DNA from: Dipteris shenzhenensis
Lineage: Eukaryota > Polypodiophyta > Polypodiopsida > Gleicheniales
DNA: 64,000 nucleotides
Direction: 5' to 3' (one strand)
Assembly (NCBI GenBank): GCA_047967505.1
Contig: CM106539.1
Shown: positions 57,101-64,000 of the stretch, in pieces
Layout: each line of letters begins with the position of its first letter
Position numbering within the stretch: position 1 is the first letter of the stretch
The notes under the pieces: generated by a model
Databases searched by the model: none
Told to the model about the DNA's origin: nothing
What the model saw: the letters and a program-made list of their open reading frames with translations, nothing else
Position numbers and translations under genes: made by a program

Positions 57101-59490
57101 TAAGGAAACAAGGAGTACGTGCAAATGGACAATCTGAAAGTACAAGTAGTGGCCCATATAGGTCCCAAAGTCAACCACAGGTGTTGACCAACGAAGTCAT
57201 CGTGAGGGTTGACTAATCCTAACTGGCCTACAAGGCCATACCAAGGCTAAGTGACGACTTCGAAAGCAATGATTTAAGTCTTCTATAATTGTCAATAAGT
57301 AAGGGTAGTATAGTCAGCAAGAAGATGTTCTTTCTGTTGTATGTAGCCACCACAGCTTTAGAGATGTCAACACCACACCAAAAAACAGAGTTGATCTTTC
57401 GATCAAAAAGTCAACACATTGACTTTTTGGTCAACGGCGACTTTTTTGACCGATCTGGTCAACGGTCGGCGTTGACCAGCCGACCAAGGTCAACGATCGG
57501 CGTTGACCAAGTCGGCCAGGCTGAGCTTTCAGCTATAAAAGGGCAGCCTTTGGCCCTCATTCTTCATCCACTCCTTAGGCCTTCAAGCCTTTAGAGCAGC
57601 AGAGCCTAGGCCTCCCCGCAACAGACCAGTAGGGTAGCATCAGCCTCTTCAGGGATCTAGTGAGGATTCACCTCCTCTAGGTAGTCTAGTCTTCCAGTTT
57701 TGCAGTGAGGGTTTCAGCCCCTTCATACAGTTGTATTTAGCCCTTTGGGCATTCATTATTCAGTTGTATCTATTTCCTCTTCGGAGGTCCAGGTGCAGTT
57801 AGTATTGAGCAGGAGAGAGAGTGAGGATAGTCTATCTCCCGCTACAAACACAATCCCTCTTCCTTATAAATATCCCTCCAATGCTTGATTTGACTCGCCC
57901 GCCATCTCTTGACTTCTGTCCTAGGTTTAGGTGTGTTGCAGTCACTTCTGTCAACAACCCTGCTTAGCCATTCCTGTAATTGAAAGTTTGAATCACAAGA
58001 TTTTAGCATTGATGTTTATTCAGTTGACTAATAGAATTTCTTTCCTGTTGTCAAGCAGGGAGGAGCTCCTTTCGATTTTTGGATCAATCTCCTCTGATGC
58101 TAGCTTTAAGAAGACTGCAGAAGCAGCTTCCCAGATCCACGAATGGGAAGTTCAATTTTCTGGTTCTTCAGGCAATCGCGGACGTGGAGAAAGCATTGCA
58201 GTACACAGAATACATGAGAACGAGTTTGGAACAAACCTTCAATTTTTTGCTCCACAGTGTAGCTTTGATGAAAGAGATGATGTGGAAGAAAGGGACGATG
58301 ATTGGGATTTTCAAGCAGGACAGCCAAAGGTATTGGGTGATGACTTATACAAAGGAGATGCTTATGCAGCCGATAATGCTCTTTGGTTGGCCAATGAGCG
58401 ATCCATTGTGGAAGATGATAGGAACATGGTTACTGGCACTCAAAGCATGAAAATTGGCTTGAGCTGGTTCAAGAACCTGTGTGATCAAATTGCACAGTCA
58501 GGAGCACAATTTTCTGGGGATGAGCTGGCTATGGCCCTTCTCCGTGTGCTTGATTCTGATGGTACAGGGGATGAGGTAAAATGTGTGTAGAGTGGCTGGA
58601 GTAACTCAGTTTTTATAGCTCAGGTACTAGATGAGAGCGCATATCCTATTAATATACAAGTAATCTCTCTAAATATATAATTGTGCAATGTGTGTCTTTA
58701 CAGATTGCGGGCCAGCTGTTTGACCTTATTGGAGATGTGGAATTTGAGCAGATCCAAAACATAGTGCAGGTAACTTTAGTGTGGAGTAGTTCCATCTGCT
58801 TTATTTGGTATGATTGATTAAAAACAGTCGTAAGTGTTTTTGCTTCTAAACACTATGACTGCAGCATAGAAAGGATTTAGTTGAGGCAGCTAAAAAGAGT
58901 TTGGAAATCCTAAAGTCCGAAAGAGGTGGTGGCAGTCAACAGGCAAGAATGCCAAGCTATGGTACCCAGGTTTGTTTCCTTCAGTCCCTTTATACCTTAA
59001 CAGTGTGTAAGGACTCAAGGATGTATGGCAAGACCTGAAGTTAGCACAGACTGAAAGCTTAGTATCGTTGCTGTCTGAAACAGAGAAATTCTGATCCAAT
59101 TTAAGCTGTCTTAATTCTGTGCAAATCGTTTACTACCCCTGCCTTGGCATACTATGTGTGTAGGTTACTGTACAAACAAATTTAGATCGACAAATGGTAA
59201 AGCTTTACCGTAAAGAGGAAAAACGAAATTACAGACGAGGGCTGGGAAACTCAGCATTTGTGGAATCGGAGCTTGAATGGCTTTCAGGAGTGGGAGGTTT
59301 TTCTCGATTGGTTAAAGTCAGTGAGAGCAGTGCAGGGTTGTTAGATAGCCTCATTGGCCAAGGTGATGAAACTGGAAGCATTGCTGGGGCAGCTTTACCT
59401 CAGGGGACTGTGCGGAAAGTTTTCAAAGGCTATGAGGAGGTCAAAGTTCCTGCAATGCTTACAGCTCCATTGAATCCTGGAGAACTTCTG
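40579..59490 (+). CDS. DExH14: ASCC3/Slh1-type DExH helicase, N-terminal seven exons (partial gene)
   Basis: Joined exons 40579-40700, 51997-52061, 52179-52356, 58059-58575, 58704-58769, 58865-58969 and 59164-59490 give 460 residues, every junction in phase with GT-AG borders. The product begins MQVARLTTTLRTVSNN, like the PRLTxxLR start of ASCC3 and plant DExH14. It then has DIDQAYLDRK (exon 1), NMYEEFLSAVAELLDGEL (exon 3), FSGDELAMALLRVLDSDG (exon 4), HRKDLVEAAKKS and MPSYGTQ (exon 6), VTVQTNLDR, LYRKEEKRNYRRGLG and LPQGTVRKVFKGYEEVKVP (exon 7). In this family the next residues lead into the first RecA-like helicase cassette. Those exons, and the Sec63 domains, lie beyond 64000. Family members are tandem-cassette helicases acting in ribosome quality control and in alkylation repair; that role is inferred from homology. 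The ATG is chosen because it lines up with the family N-terminus. Introns 1, 3 and 7 are swollen by transposons. Confidence 0.9.
41016..41118 (+). pseudogene. copia RNase H fragment
   Basis: The frame reads TALSWQSKQQTTMAFSSAKA and continues EYKGSTNAHSMAQ, matching the copia RNase H block VSWSSKKQPTVALSSTEAEYMAAT. It is an isolated scrap inside intron 1. The surrounding 107-codon open frame has no other recognised domain. Confidence 0.75.
41872..42120. repeat. Dispersed ~250-bp repeat, copy 2
   Basis: Second copy of 33394-33644 in the same orientation with few differences. It lies inside helicase intron 1. Confidence 0.85.
42420..42750 (-). pseudogene. gypsy-type gag remnant
   Basis: On the minus strand, GIEFPNYDG (near 42735) is followed, after a frame change, by WICHFELHFAHRHKTDQKKL and ALATLHLQKDALIWW. 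This corresponds to the gypsy gag pattern I.FP.FDG...W......F.......K...A.L.L...A..WW. Further stops follow. It underlies the left flank of the copia insertion. Confidence 0.65.
43025..43161. repeat. 137-bp flanking direct repeat, left copy
   Basis: Matches 49624-49760 at 133 of 137 positions with no gap. Its right edge abuts the 5' LTR of the intron-1 copia element exactly, and the right copy begins exactly after the 3' LTR. It takes the place of the usual 5-bp target duplication (the 5 bp next to the two LTR edges, CCCCT and TTCTA, do not match). Confidence 0.93.
43162..43389 (+). repeat. 5' LTR of the intron-1 copia element
   Basis: 228 bp, ends TGTTAG and CTCACA. It contains the inverted pair CTAACCATAGTTAG and CTAACTACGGTTAG. 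Paired with 49396-49623. Confidence 0.95.
43392..43403 (+). other. Primer-binding site (initiator tRNA-Met type)
   Basis: TGGTATCAGAGC, two bases inside the 5' LTR. Confidence 0.93.
43404..44534 (+). promoter_or_regulatory. Untranslated leader of the copia element, GTAC-rich then TTGGGG-rich
   Basis: From about 43520 to 44010 the tetramer GTAC occurs about 30 times, mostly as CCGTACA or CGTACA. From about 44100 to 44300 the phrase AATTTGGGGCTTTTG occurs about four times with further partial copies. No start codon is followed by a recognisable protein until the gag ATG at 44535. The overlapping short frames here are artefacts of the repeats. Confidence 0.7.
44535..45740 (+). pseudogene. gag and start of protease, copia element in intron 1
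   Basis: Starts MAQQNQNDFQFSG. A duplicated ATGG near 44810 shifts the frame, and the second frame continues as SRDALALSCISL. A TAG near 45151-45153 stops it, and reading resumes at 45157. A zinc knuckle CHYCKKPGHYIGEC lies near 45390-45430, and the protease WYFDSGASKHIT near 45693-45730. The protease is then cut by the solo LTR at 45741. Confidence 0.9.
45741..46220 (+). mobile_element. Solo LTR nested in the copia protease domain
   Basis: 480 bp with TGTTA...TAACA ends, flanked by the 5-bp repeat AAGTG (45736-45740 and 46221-46225). Removing it with one AAGTG copy reconnects the protease coding sequence. It carries a 48-bp internal tandem duplication (45913-45960 and 45961-46008). It belongs to a different LTR family from its host and shows no internal region, so it is the product of LTR-LTR recombination. 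Its strand was not determined and is arbitrary here. Confidence 0.9.
46221..49358 (+). pseudogene. pol (protease end, integrase, RT, RNase H) of the intron-1 copia element
   Basis: After the solo LTR the frame includes MYVPGITKNLLSVSTLNRAG and the pre-integrase WHARYGHMHYGS with CEGCILGK. A TGA at 46773-46775, probably from a CGA codon, precedes HSDVCGPM. The integrase catalytic residues are present: Asp in HSDVCG, Asp in RTDRGGEY, and Glu in GKAERKNRT. RT has LDIKTAFPNGDL, LKQAPRAWY and YVDDLLLTG. RNase H has YSDTDWVGD, CKAEYRAA and LTDSQSAI. It ends at 49358 after ADIFTKALPREKF. It is one of the least damaged reading frames in the window. Confidence 0.93.
49389..49395 (+). other. Polypurine tract of the copia element
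   Basis: A G-rich run (CGGGGGG) directly before TGTTAG of the 3' LTR. Confidence 0.75.
49396..49623 (+). repeat. 3' LTR of the intron-1 copia element
   Basis: 228 bp, with ten substitutions and no indel relative to the 5' LTR. Confidence 0.95.
49624..49760. repeat. 137-bp flanking direct repeat, right copy
   Basis: Begins at the base after the 3' LTR. Four substitutions from 43025-43161 (2.9 percent), close to the divergence of the two LTRs (4.4 percent), so the duplication and the insertion are of similar age. Confidence 0.93.
51076..51653. repeat. ~215-bp direct duplication, spaced 363 bp
   Basis: 51076-51290 and 51439-51653 align closely (TATCATTTTGTAGTAATTTA to CTCTTAG). They lie near the 3' end of helicase intron 1. 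They contain no phase-compatible exon, so they are intronic repeats. Confidence 0.88.
51997..52061 (+). CDS. DExH14: Helicase exon 2
   Basis: Acceptor TTGGTCCAG|G, donor GAGG|GTGAGC. The 65 nt encode SLLTTVGVSGLARRLVPNWN plus E. The first base completes the split codon from exon 1 and the last starts the split codon of exon 3, so phases 2 and 1 both match. It is too short for an ORF scan and was found by phase and family order. Confidence 0.85.
52179..52356 (+). CDS. DExH14: Helicase exon 3
   Basis: Acceptor ATTTGCAG, donor AAGAA|GTGAGC. Encodes APSHVRNMYEEFLSAVAELL onward to SAAKRK, ending in phase 2. Intron 2 before it is only 117 bp. Confidence 0.88.
52357..53180. other. Helicase intron 3, left part, no gene
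   Basis: No recognisable coding sequence. The plus-strand frame at 52671-52964 shows no motif. A short GA/AAAG-rich run at about 53155-53180 borders the first LINE copy. Confidence 0.5.
53181..54080 (-). mobile_element. LINE 3' fragment, copy I
   Basis: Homologous along its length to the 3' end of copy II. The shared 3' end reads ...CCTCTTGCAGACGTTAA on the minus strand. The partial frame near 53910-54060 (YLLQLHTSRAWGGEELSTKI) matches copy II's frame at 54731-55159. Its 5' end is cut at 54080 where the GA run begins. Confidence 0.75.
54081..54120. repeat. (GA)20 microsatellite at the LINE-LINE junction
   Basis: Uninterrupted GA run between copy I and the 3' end of copy II. On the LINE strand it is a (TC)n tail following the 3' end. 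Confidence 0.9.
54121..56767 (-). mobile_element. LINE (non-LTR retrotransposon), 5'-truncated, copy II
   Basis: Read right to left: a linker region (56585-56169) with MMRAHLTHEPALGHL; RT N-terminal motif GNYRPLMIGHTLAKIYGSVL near 56066-56000; RT core with LLYADDIVLMSS near 55570 and NIGKTNVMIFN near 55460; then a C-terminal region (55159-54731) with RAWGGEEFLTKIHVYHDHFL. Frame changes separate the blocks, so it is a pseudogene. No endonuclease domain is present, so it is 5'-truncated near 56767. Confidence 0.85.
55164..55772 (-). pseudogene. LINE reverse transcriptase core
   Basis: About 203 open codons including YADD, the catalytic motif, followed by the typical ....LT.N..KT..M.F block and YTYLGVVF. 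It ends in APF near 55164. This is the only long intact piece of the LINE polyprotein. Confidence 0.85.
56768..57846 (+). promoter_or_regulatory. LTR-like promoter segment with W-box cluster and TATA box
   Basis: Runs from TGTAG (56768) to CTACA (57846), possible LTR termini, but without a matching 5-bp TSD, so the borders are tentative. Twelve TTGAC cores occur on the two strands between about 57168 and 57511, eight of them within 57410-57511. A consensus TATA (CTATAAAAG, 57533-57541) follows 22 bp after the last one. A perfect 11-bp hairpin (AAAAACAGTCC and its complement, 2-bp loop) lies at 56856-56879. This is the architecture of a stress-inducible LTR promoter. It lies in sense orientation in helicase intron 3. 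Confidence 0.5.
58059..58575 (+). CDS. DExH14: Helicase exon 4
   Basis: Acceptor CAAGCAG|G, donor GATGAG|GTAAAA. 517 nt, residues about 122-294. It contains an acidic stretch (DERDDVEERDDDWDF) and the conserved LSWFKNLCDQIA and DELAMALLRVLDSD. It follows the 5.7-kb intron 3. Confidence 0.9.
58704..58769 (+). CDS. DExH14: Helicase exon 5
   Basis: Acceptor CTTTACAG, donor GTGCAG|GTAACT. Exactly 22 codons, IAGQLFDLIGDVEFEQIQ plus NIVQ. It matches the family sequence that follows the exon-4 end. Confidence 0.92.
58865..58969 (+). CDS. DExH14: Helicase exon 6
   Basis: Acceptor ACTGCAG, donor ACCCAG|GTTTGT. 35 codons beginning HRKDLVEAAKKSLEILKSE and ending RMPSYGTQ. Confidence 0.92.
59164..59490 (+). 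CDS. DExH14: Helicase exon 7
   Basis: Acceptor GTGTGTAG, donor CTTCTG|GTAAGA. 109 codons, with a basic helix (LYRKEEKRNYRRGLG) and the strongly conserved LPQGTVRKVFKGYEEVKVP. The following exon, expected to lead into the first helicase cassette, is not in the window. Confidence 0.93.
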
Positions 59491-60716
59491 GTAAGAAAAT
59501 CATCATTATAATGGCTCAGCTGGCAGTATTTGCTGGATGATAATGGGGTATGTTGAATGTGTATTCATTTTCATGCATATTGCACCGATTTCAAAGATTT
59601 ATATATACCTTTGTAAGACTAGAATAAGTCCAATCATACAAATTTAGACACCAGGGTTCACAAGATGAGACATGTTTTGAGCTAGTACTTGTGTTGACTT
59701 CGTTTAATATTTAATACGGGCAACTTTTTCCCTCCAATCCAATAAATTTGGGGGGGGAGGGGATTCTCATACTTGATGATTGCTTGAATGAAACTAAGGC
59801 ATGTTCCAAGTCTTCCTGGTCTAGATGCACATTCTGTAGTAGCGCATATGAGGAATGACATTTGGTGAAGTCAAACAACTAATTTGTATATAATGTTATA
59901 ATTGAGACTTCACAGTTTGGGAGGTGTGCACAATATTGACCTATATGGTGATAGCATCAAGTAGGTTGTGATTCTTATGATGGTCAGGTGCCAAGATAGC
60001 AATGCGGGGGTCTTTGTAGATAGTTATTATATATGGCAACTCCTGCTAGTACTGTAGAGCACACAAGGTTTAGAGGTGGCTGATGTTAATGGATGAAGGT
60101 AATGTGAGGTGAAAGCATGCTTTTAGAGACTAGGGGATGTGCGTTCAACCTAAGTGTAGAACTGATTTAGTCAAAATTTTATTCCCTAGGGCCTTCAGAT
60201 GCAGTGGATGATGAAATAAAATGCAATTGAAAGGACTCATAATGTTAATGGATGAAGGTAATGTGAGGTGAAAGCATGCTCTTAGAGACTAGAGGAGGTA
60301 GTTCAACCAAGTAGAACTGATGTAGTTGAAAAATTCCATTATAAATAACAACATTGCATTATAAGTTGAAATGTCGTCTTAATGTATTTTGCTCTAGCTT
60401 TTCAAAAGCTTCTTCCTGCTTCAAGTCTCCTTTAAACTATCGGCAGTTAACTCAAACAGATATAAAATGATTATAGAGTTAAGGGGCTGGAAATGTTGGA
60501 TTTTGTACCTGTCTCTAATATGCCTCATCATCATTTCATCACAAAGCTTACAAGTCCCTTTGTTTGCTGTTGTTCCTCCATGTCTTGCTTCCACTTCCAA
60601 CCCAATGGAAAATACGCCTATTATCTTCCATTTTTTCGGGTTTGGCCTATACTAGTTAGATTGTCTTTTGCTTTGTTGTTGGAGATATCGTAGCCAAAGA
60701 GTGTGGTGATGTGATG
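59491..60716. other. Helicase intron 7, left part
   Basis: No exon with helicase motifs was found. A direct duplication (ATGTTAATGGATGAAGGTA..., about 85 bp) occurs near 60083 and 60242. Confidence 0.6.
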
Positions 60717-61058
60717 TGTTGGTGTGTAGTACTAGGAGTTGTACTAGTTCATGTATTTGAGTCATGTGTGAGTGCCACGTGTCACTATGGGACTTATCCC
60801 ATATGTACTTGGTGCTAGTGTGTGAGTGAGTAGCCTATATAAGGCTTGTACTTCACTTAGGTTTGTTTAGAATGATTGAACATAAGCTGAAAACAAAAAG
60901 CGGGGAGCTGAATAGCCCGTTTTTCTTTTAGTTTCAAAAGAGAGTTTGTTTGAGTATACTTGTGCAGTATACTTGTGCTTTGTAAGTTAGAAATGTATTT
61001 TTGCCTCTTTGTAGAAATGATACATAAGTGTAAAGGGCCTTTTAGCTTTTTATGTTTT

Positions 61059-61102
<44 letters not shown>

Positions 61103-61556
61103 TGGAAGTTTTTGTTTCTTGACTCGCTTGTTTATTTTTGCTTAGTCACCTGCTTCGTTTCTTCTTTATTTCTTGTTTTCATTCTCTTTTGTTTATTTGA
61201 TGTATTTTAGTAAGCACTGGGTTTGCCCAAGAGACTCCGCGGGTCTTTAGAAACCCAGTATAGCTGCTTATGCTTGGGCACTGATGACGACATAAGTGTT
61301 GCTTTGCTTGCTAAGTATGTCTTCCTTTTGTTTTTCATAAAAGTTTTTGCTTACCTCTTTTTTCTTCTCTTTCATTTTCTCTTTTATTTTCTTTGTAGAT
61401 TTTTTATCTTTAGAACAACAAAAATTCTAAATTTGTATGATTGGACTTATTCTAGTCTTACAAAGGTATATTGTACTTCACTTGTCATGTCATACTTGAT
61501 GAATGAATGAAAGCCTTCATTATGTCTTCATTTGAGTATCATTTCCTCACATCCTA

Positions 61557-61594
<38 letters not shown>

Positions 61595-61608
61595 CCATGT
61601 TTCTAACA
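60717..61608 (+). repeat. 5' LTR of the pol-less element
   Basis: About 892 bp. The right edge (CTAACA) is fixed by the primer site. The left edge (TGTTGG) is inferred from the end of the internal region. It has a TATA-like CCTATATAAGG near 60833, a (GA)n run at 61064-61097 and a (CT)n run at about 61560-61592 just before the edge. Confidence 0.65.
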
Positions 61609-61620
61609 TGGTATCAGAGC
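61609..61620 (+). other. Primer-binding site (initiator tRNA-Met type)
   Basis: TGGTATCAGAGC directly after the LTR edge. Confidence 0.92.
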
Positions 61621-62323
61621 AGGTTCACCTTGCCATAGCTACCACGTCATCCTAGACCTAACCCTAATTCGAAACCCTAATTTTGCTCTAGCCTATCTTT
61701 ATGCAGCCGCCTCAGCCCTGCTCATTTTCGCCTCAGCCTAGCTATATTTCGCCTCTGTCCTGCCGCCCATTTGCCCAGCTTTGTGCCCACTTAGCTTCTC
61801 GATAGCTTGCCTCTTCATCGCTGCCTTTGTTTGGGTTTGTACGGCATAGTTGGCCACTCCCACGCAGTTCCAGTGCCATAACCTCCATCTTCGAGTCGTT
61901 CCAGCCCTTGCAAGTGCTGCGTGGAGGCCAGCCTCTGCATTTCGGAGCATTCTCAAAGAGCTGTGTGCATTTCGGAGCATACCAGGCTTGCACGTGTGGA
62001 ATTTCGAGCCATTTGAGAGCATCTTCATTCCCGTTCTTAGGGTTTCCAGGTCGCTGCAGTAGAACTGTCCATTCATGCACAATGGTTGCATCTTGAGTCA
62101 TTTGGAGGCTTCTTCGACCTATTTTGGGGCAGTTGCTTGCATTTGCGAGCTGTTTTGGGTTTGCTTTTGTAGAGCCGCCTCCTTCACACTTATTTTCGGG
62201 CTCTCATTCATCCCGGAGCTGCTCTAGGTAGCTGTTTTGCATTTTGGAGCACTCCTTTGGCTCTTTTTGCCTCCTCCTTGCATCTCGGGCTTGCTGTCCG
62301 CCTTCATCAAAGTCTTTGCCATC

Positions 62324-63149
62324 ATGACTTCATTGTCTTCCAGCTCTTTGCTCGTGGAGAAGTTCAAAGGGGAAGGTTTTCCCACATGGCAAACCAAGAT
62401 GCAGCTGCTTCTTATGCGTGAAGGTGTTTGGGATGTTGAGGAGCTTGACAAGGTTGAACTACTTGATTAGCAACGCCAAAGGATTTGGAAGCAACAGAAT
62501 GCTAAGGCCATTGCCCTAATTGGTCTTTGCTTGGCCGACACCTTATCCATCATGTGAGCTTCAAGTCAATAGCTAAGGAGGTTTGGGATCACCTCGAGAC
62601 ATTGTTTGGTGATAAAATCACCAACTCTAAAGTCTTTCTGAAGCTCAAGTTTATGATTTGAAAATGGAAGAGAGTGATGAGTTGAGTGATCATCTAGTAT
62701 GGTTTCAATCTCTTGTTCAACAACACTCAAGTTTGAAAAGCGCGCCAAATGACGAAGATAAGATGGCTGTCCTTATGAAGAGTATGTATGGAATTTCTCG
62801 CTTCGAGCAAACTCTTGGAGTCCTTCGCCTTGCCACTACCATGTTTGATGATATGGTGGCACTACTCATTGAGAAGGACTGTCACAATAAGGAAGCCTCT
62901 CTTGCCTCTCTAGGTGATCAAGCATTTGCTTCCACAAGCAAATGGAAGACCAACAAGAACATTATTTGCAAGTTTTGCAAGAGGAAAGGACACATTAAAG
63001 CTCACTGCTTCAAGAAGAAGGAACAAGAACAAGAGAAGCACCATGCCAATCTCCTTGCTGAAGAACCTGAAGAGCCCCCTATGGAGATACATTTAGCTAC
63101 AGCAGAGGTTCACGGCCTCTCTCTTGAGGACGAGGACCCATACGACTAG
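62324..63149 (+). pseudogene. gag of the pol-less element, frame broken
   Basis: Begins MTSLSSSSLLVEKFKGEGFP, with the copia gag motif FKGEGFPTWQTKM. A TAG near 62468 and frame changes between about 62550 and 62660 interrupt it. The second half (62658-63149) is open, with SDELSDHLVWFQSL, a zinc knuckle CKFCKRKGHIKAHC near 62970-63011 and a C-terminus DPYD followed by TAG, then DWAF. The DQDWAF position is where the copia protease would begin, so pol was lost just after it. Confidence 0.82.
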
Positions 63150-63934
63150 GATTGGGCTTTCTAGGCCCTCTATGCTATGTGTGCTTATGTTGAGTCAATG
63201 AAGGTTCTCAGCCTTGAGTTGTCCCTCTAAACTGAATGTATTTGGAGTCAATAAGGGTACTTTGCCCTAGGTTGTCCCCCAAAAATGATTGTATGGTTTT
63301 TTTACTTTGGTATGATGGTACTGACCACCCAGTTCAGAGTAAGGAGGGTGACGAGTGATGGTTTGCCCTTGCTGGTCATAAGTTGACTGAGAAGTCGCTA
63401 TCACACGGGAGGTGGTGGATAGTTGGACTTGCTCTTTGCAGTATTTGCAAGTTTTGCAAGAGGAAAGGACACATAAAGCTCACTGCTTCAAGAAGAAGGA
63501 ACAAGAACAAGAGAAGCACCATGCCAATCTCCTTGTTGAAGAACAAGCTGAACCTGAAAAGCCCTTTGTAGAGATACATGCAGCTACAACAGAGGTTCAC
63601 GGCCTCTCTCTTGAGGACGAGGACCCATACGACCAGGATTGGGCTTTCTAGGCCCTCTATGCTATGTGTGTTTATGTTGAGTCAATAAAGGTTCTCAGCC
63701 TTGATTTGTCCCTCTAAATTGAATGTATTTAGAGTTAATAAGGGTACTCTGTCCTAGGTTGTCCCCCAAAAATGATTGTATAGTTTTTTTACTTTGGTAT
63801 GATGGTATTGACCACCCAGTTCAGAGTAAGGAGGGTGACGAGTGATGGTTTGCCCTTGCCGGTCGCAAGCTGACTGAGAAGTCGTTATCACATGGGAGGT
63901 GATGGATAGTTGGACTTGCTCTTTGTAGTATTGC
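62964..63934 (+). repeat. 479-bp tandem duplication of the zinc-knuckle segment
   Basis: ATTTGCAAGTTTTGCAAGAG occurs at 62964 and 63443, and both units run through ...DPYDxDWAF and the same non-coding tail. A third unit starts near 63911 but diverges after about 24 bp into the element's 3' end. The second unit keeps CAG where the first has TAG, and carries a 1-base change that shifts the knuckle frame. Confidence 0.88.
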
Positions 63935-64000
63935 GGTGGAGGGGGGATCGGTCTACTCTTGCATGTTGGGTCTCACATGCTTTGCTCTAAAGGGGGGTGT

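Larger units (their letters stand above)
60717..64000 (+). mobile_element. Non-autonomous LTR retrotransposon lacking pol (cut by window edge)
   Basis: 5' LTR about 60717-61608, initiator tRNA-Met primer site 61609-61620, gag, then a short non-coding tail and an A3G6 polypurine tract (63989-63997). The tract is followed by TGT at the very last bases, which would begin the 3' LTR (the 5' LTR begins TGTTGG). The internal region is only about 2.4 kb and has no protease core, integrase, RT or RNase H. It lies in helicase intron 7 in sense orientation. Confidence 0.78.

Noticed and set aside
56768-57846. Complete solo LTR
   Set aside because: Ends TGTAG/CTACA fit, but the flanking 5 bp (GCTCA and AACAC) do not match and no primer site follows, so I kept it only as an LTR-like promoter segment.

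Overview
The window looks like a piece of a large, repeat-filled land-plant nuclear genome, plausibly a fern or gymnosperm. The evidence is one intron-rich plant gene with very long introns, several generations of Ty1/copia and gypsy LTR retrotransposons in different states of decay, LINE fragments, DNA-transposon-like genes, a 187-bp satellite and many dinucleotide runs. The sequence alone does not fix the species.

The only confident host gene is the 5' part of an ASCC3/Slh1-type DExH helicase gene (Arabidopsis DExH14-like), on the + strand from an ATG at 40579 to an exon ending at 59490. Seven exons join in perfect phase to give 460 N-terminal residues. The helicase cassettes lie beyond the right edge. 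Intron 1 is 11.3 kb and carries a 6.46-kb copia element in sense orientation. Intron 3 is 5.7 kb and carries two LINE copies and an LTR-like promoter segment. Intron 7 exceeds 4.5 kb and carries a pol-less LTR element. The four smallest introns are 95-194 bp.

Left third (1-20 kb): a complete but inactivated copia element on the minus strand (528-6416, 171-bp LTRs, 5-bp TSD), a decayed coiled-coil-like reading frame, six tandem copies of a 187-bp unit arranged mostly as an A-B alternating higher-order repeat, a two-exon DDE-transposase-like gene on the minus strand (8338 to about 11246, one premature stop), an array of 14-16 bp perfect palindromes upstream of it, a degenerate tandem-repeat field, and a second badly decayed transposase-like gene (about 14.1-16.5 kb).

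Middle (20-40 kb): mostly old wreckage. It holds a gypsy integrase fragment, two duplicated and very degenerate copia pol copies on the minus strand (21.2-26.3 kb), a 1.34-kb-spaced direct duplication with microsatellites, short copia gag, protease and integrase fragments on the plus strand, and one unassigned coding remnant (37.8-38.4 kb).

Right part (40-64 kb): the helicase gene and its intronic elements. The copia element in intron 1 (43162-49623) is flanked by exact-edge 137-bp direct repeats in place of the usual 5-bp duplication. It has a leader packed with about 30 GTAC sites, and its protease domain is split by a 480-bp solo LTR with its own 5-bp TSD. The element in intron 7 keeps LTR, primer site, gag and polypurine tract but has lost pol, and its zinc-knuckle segment is tandemly duplicated.
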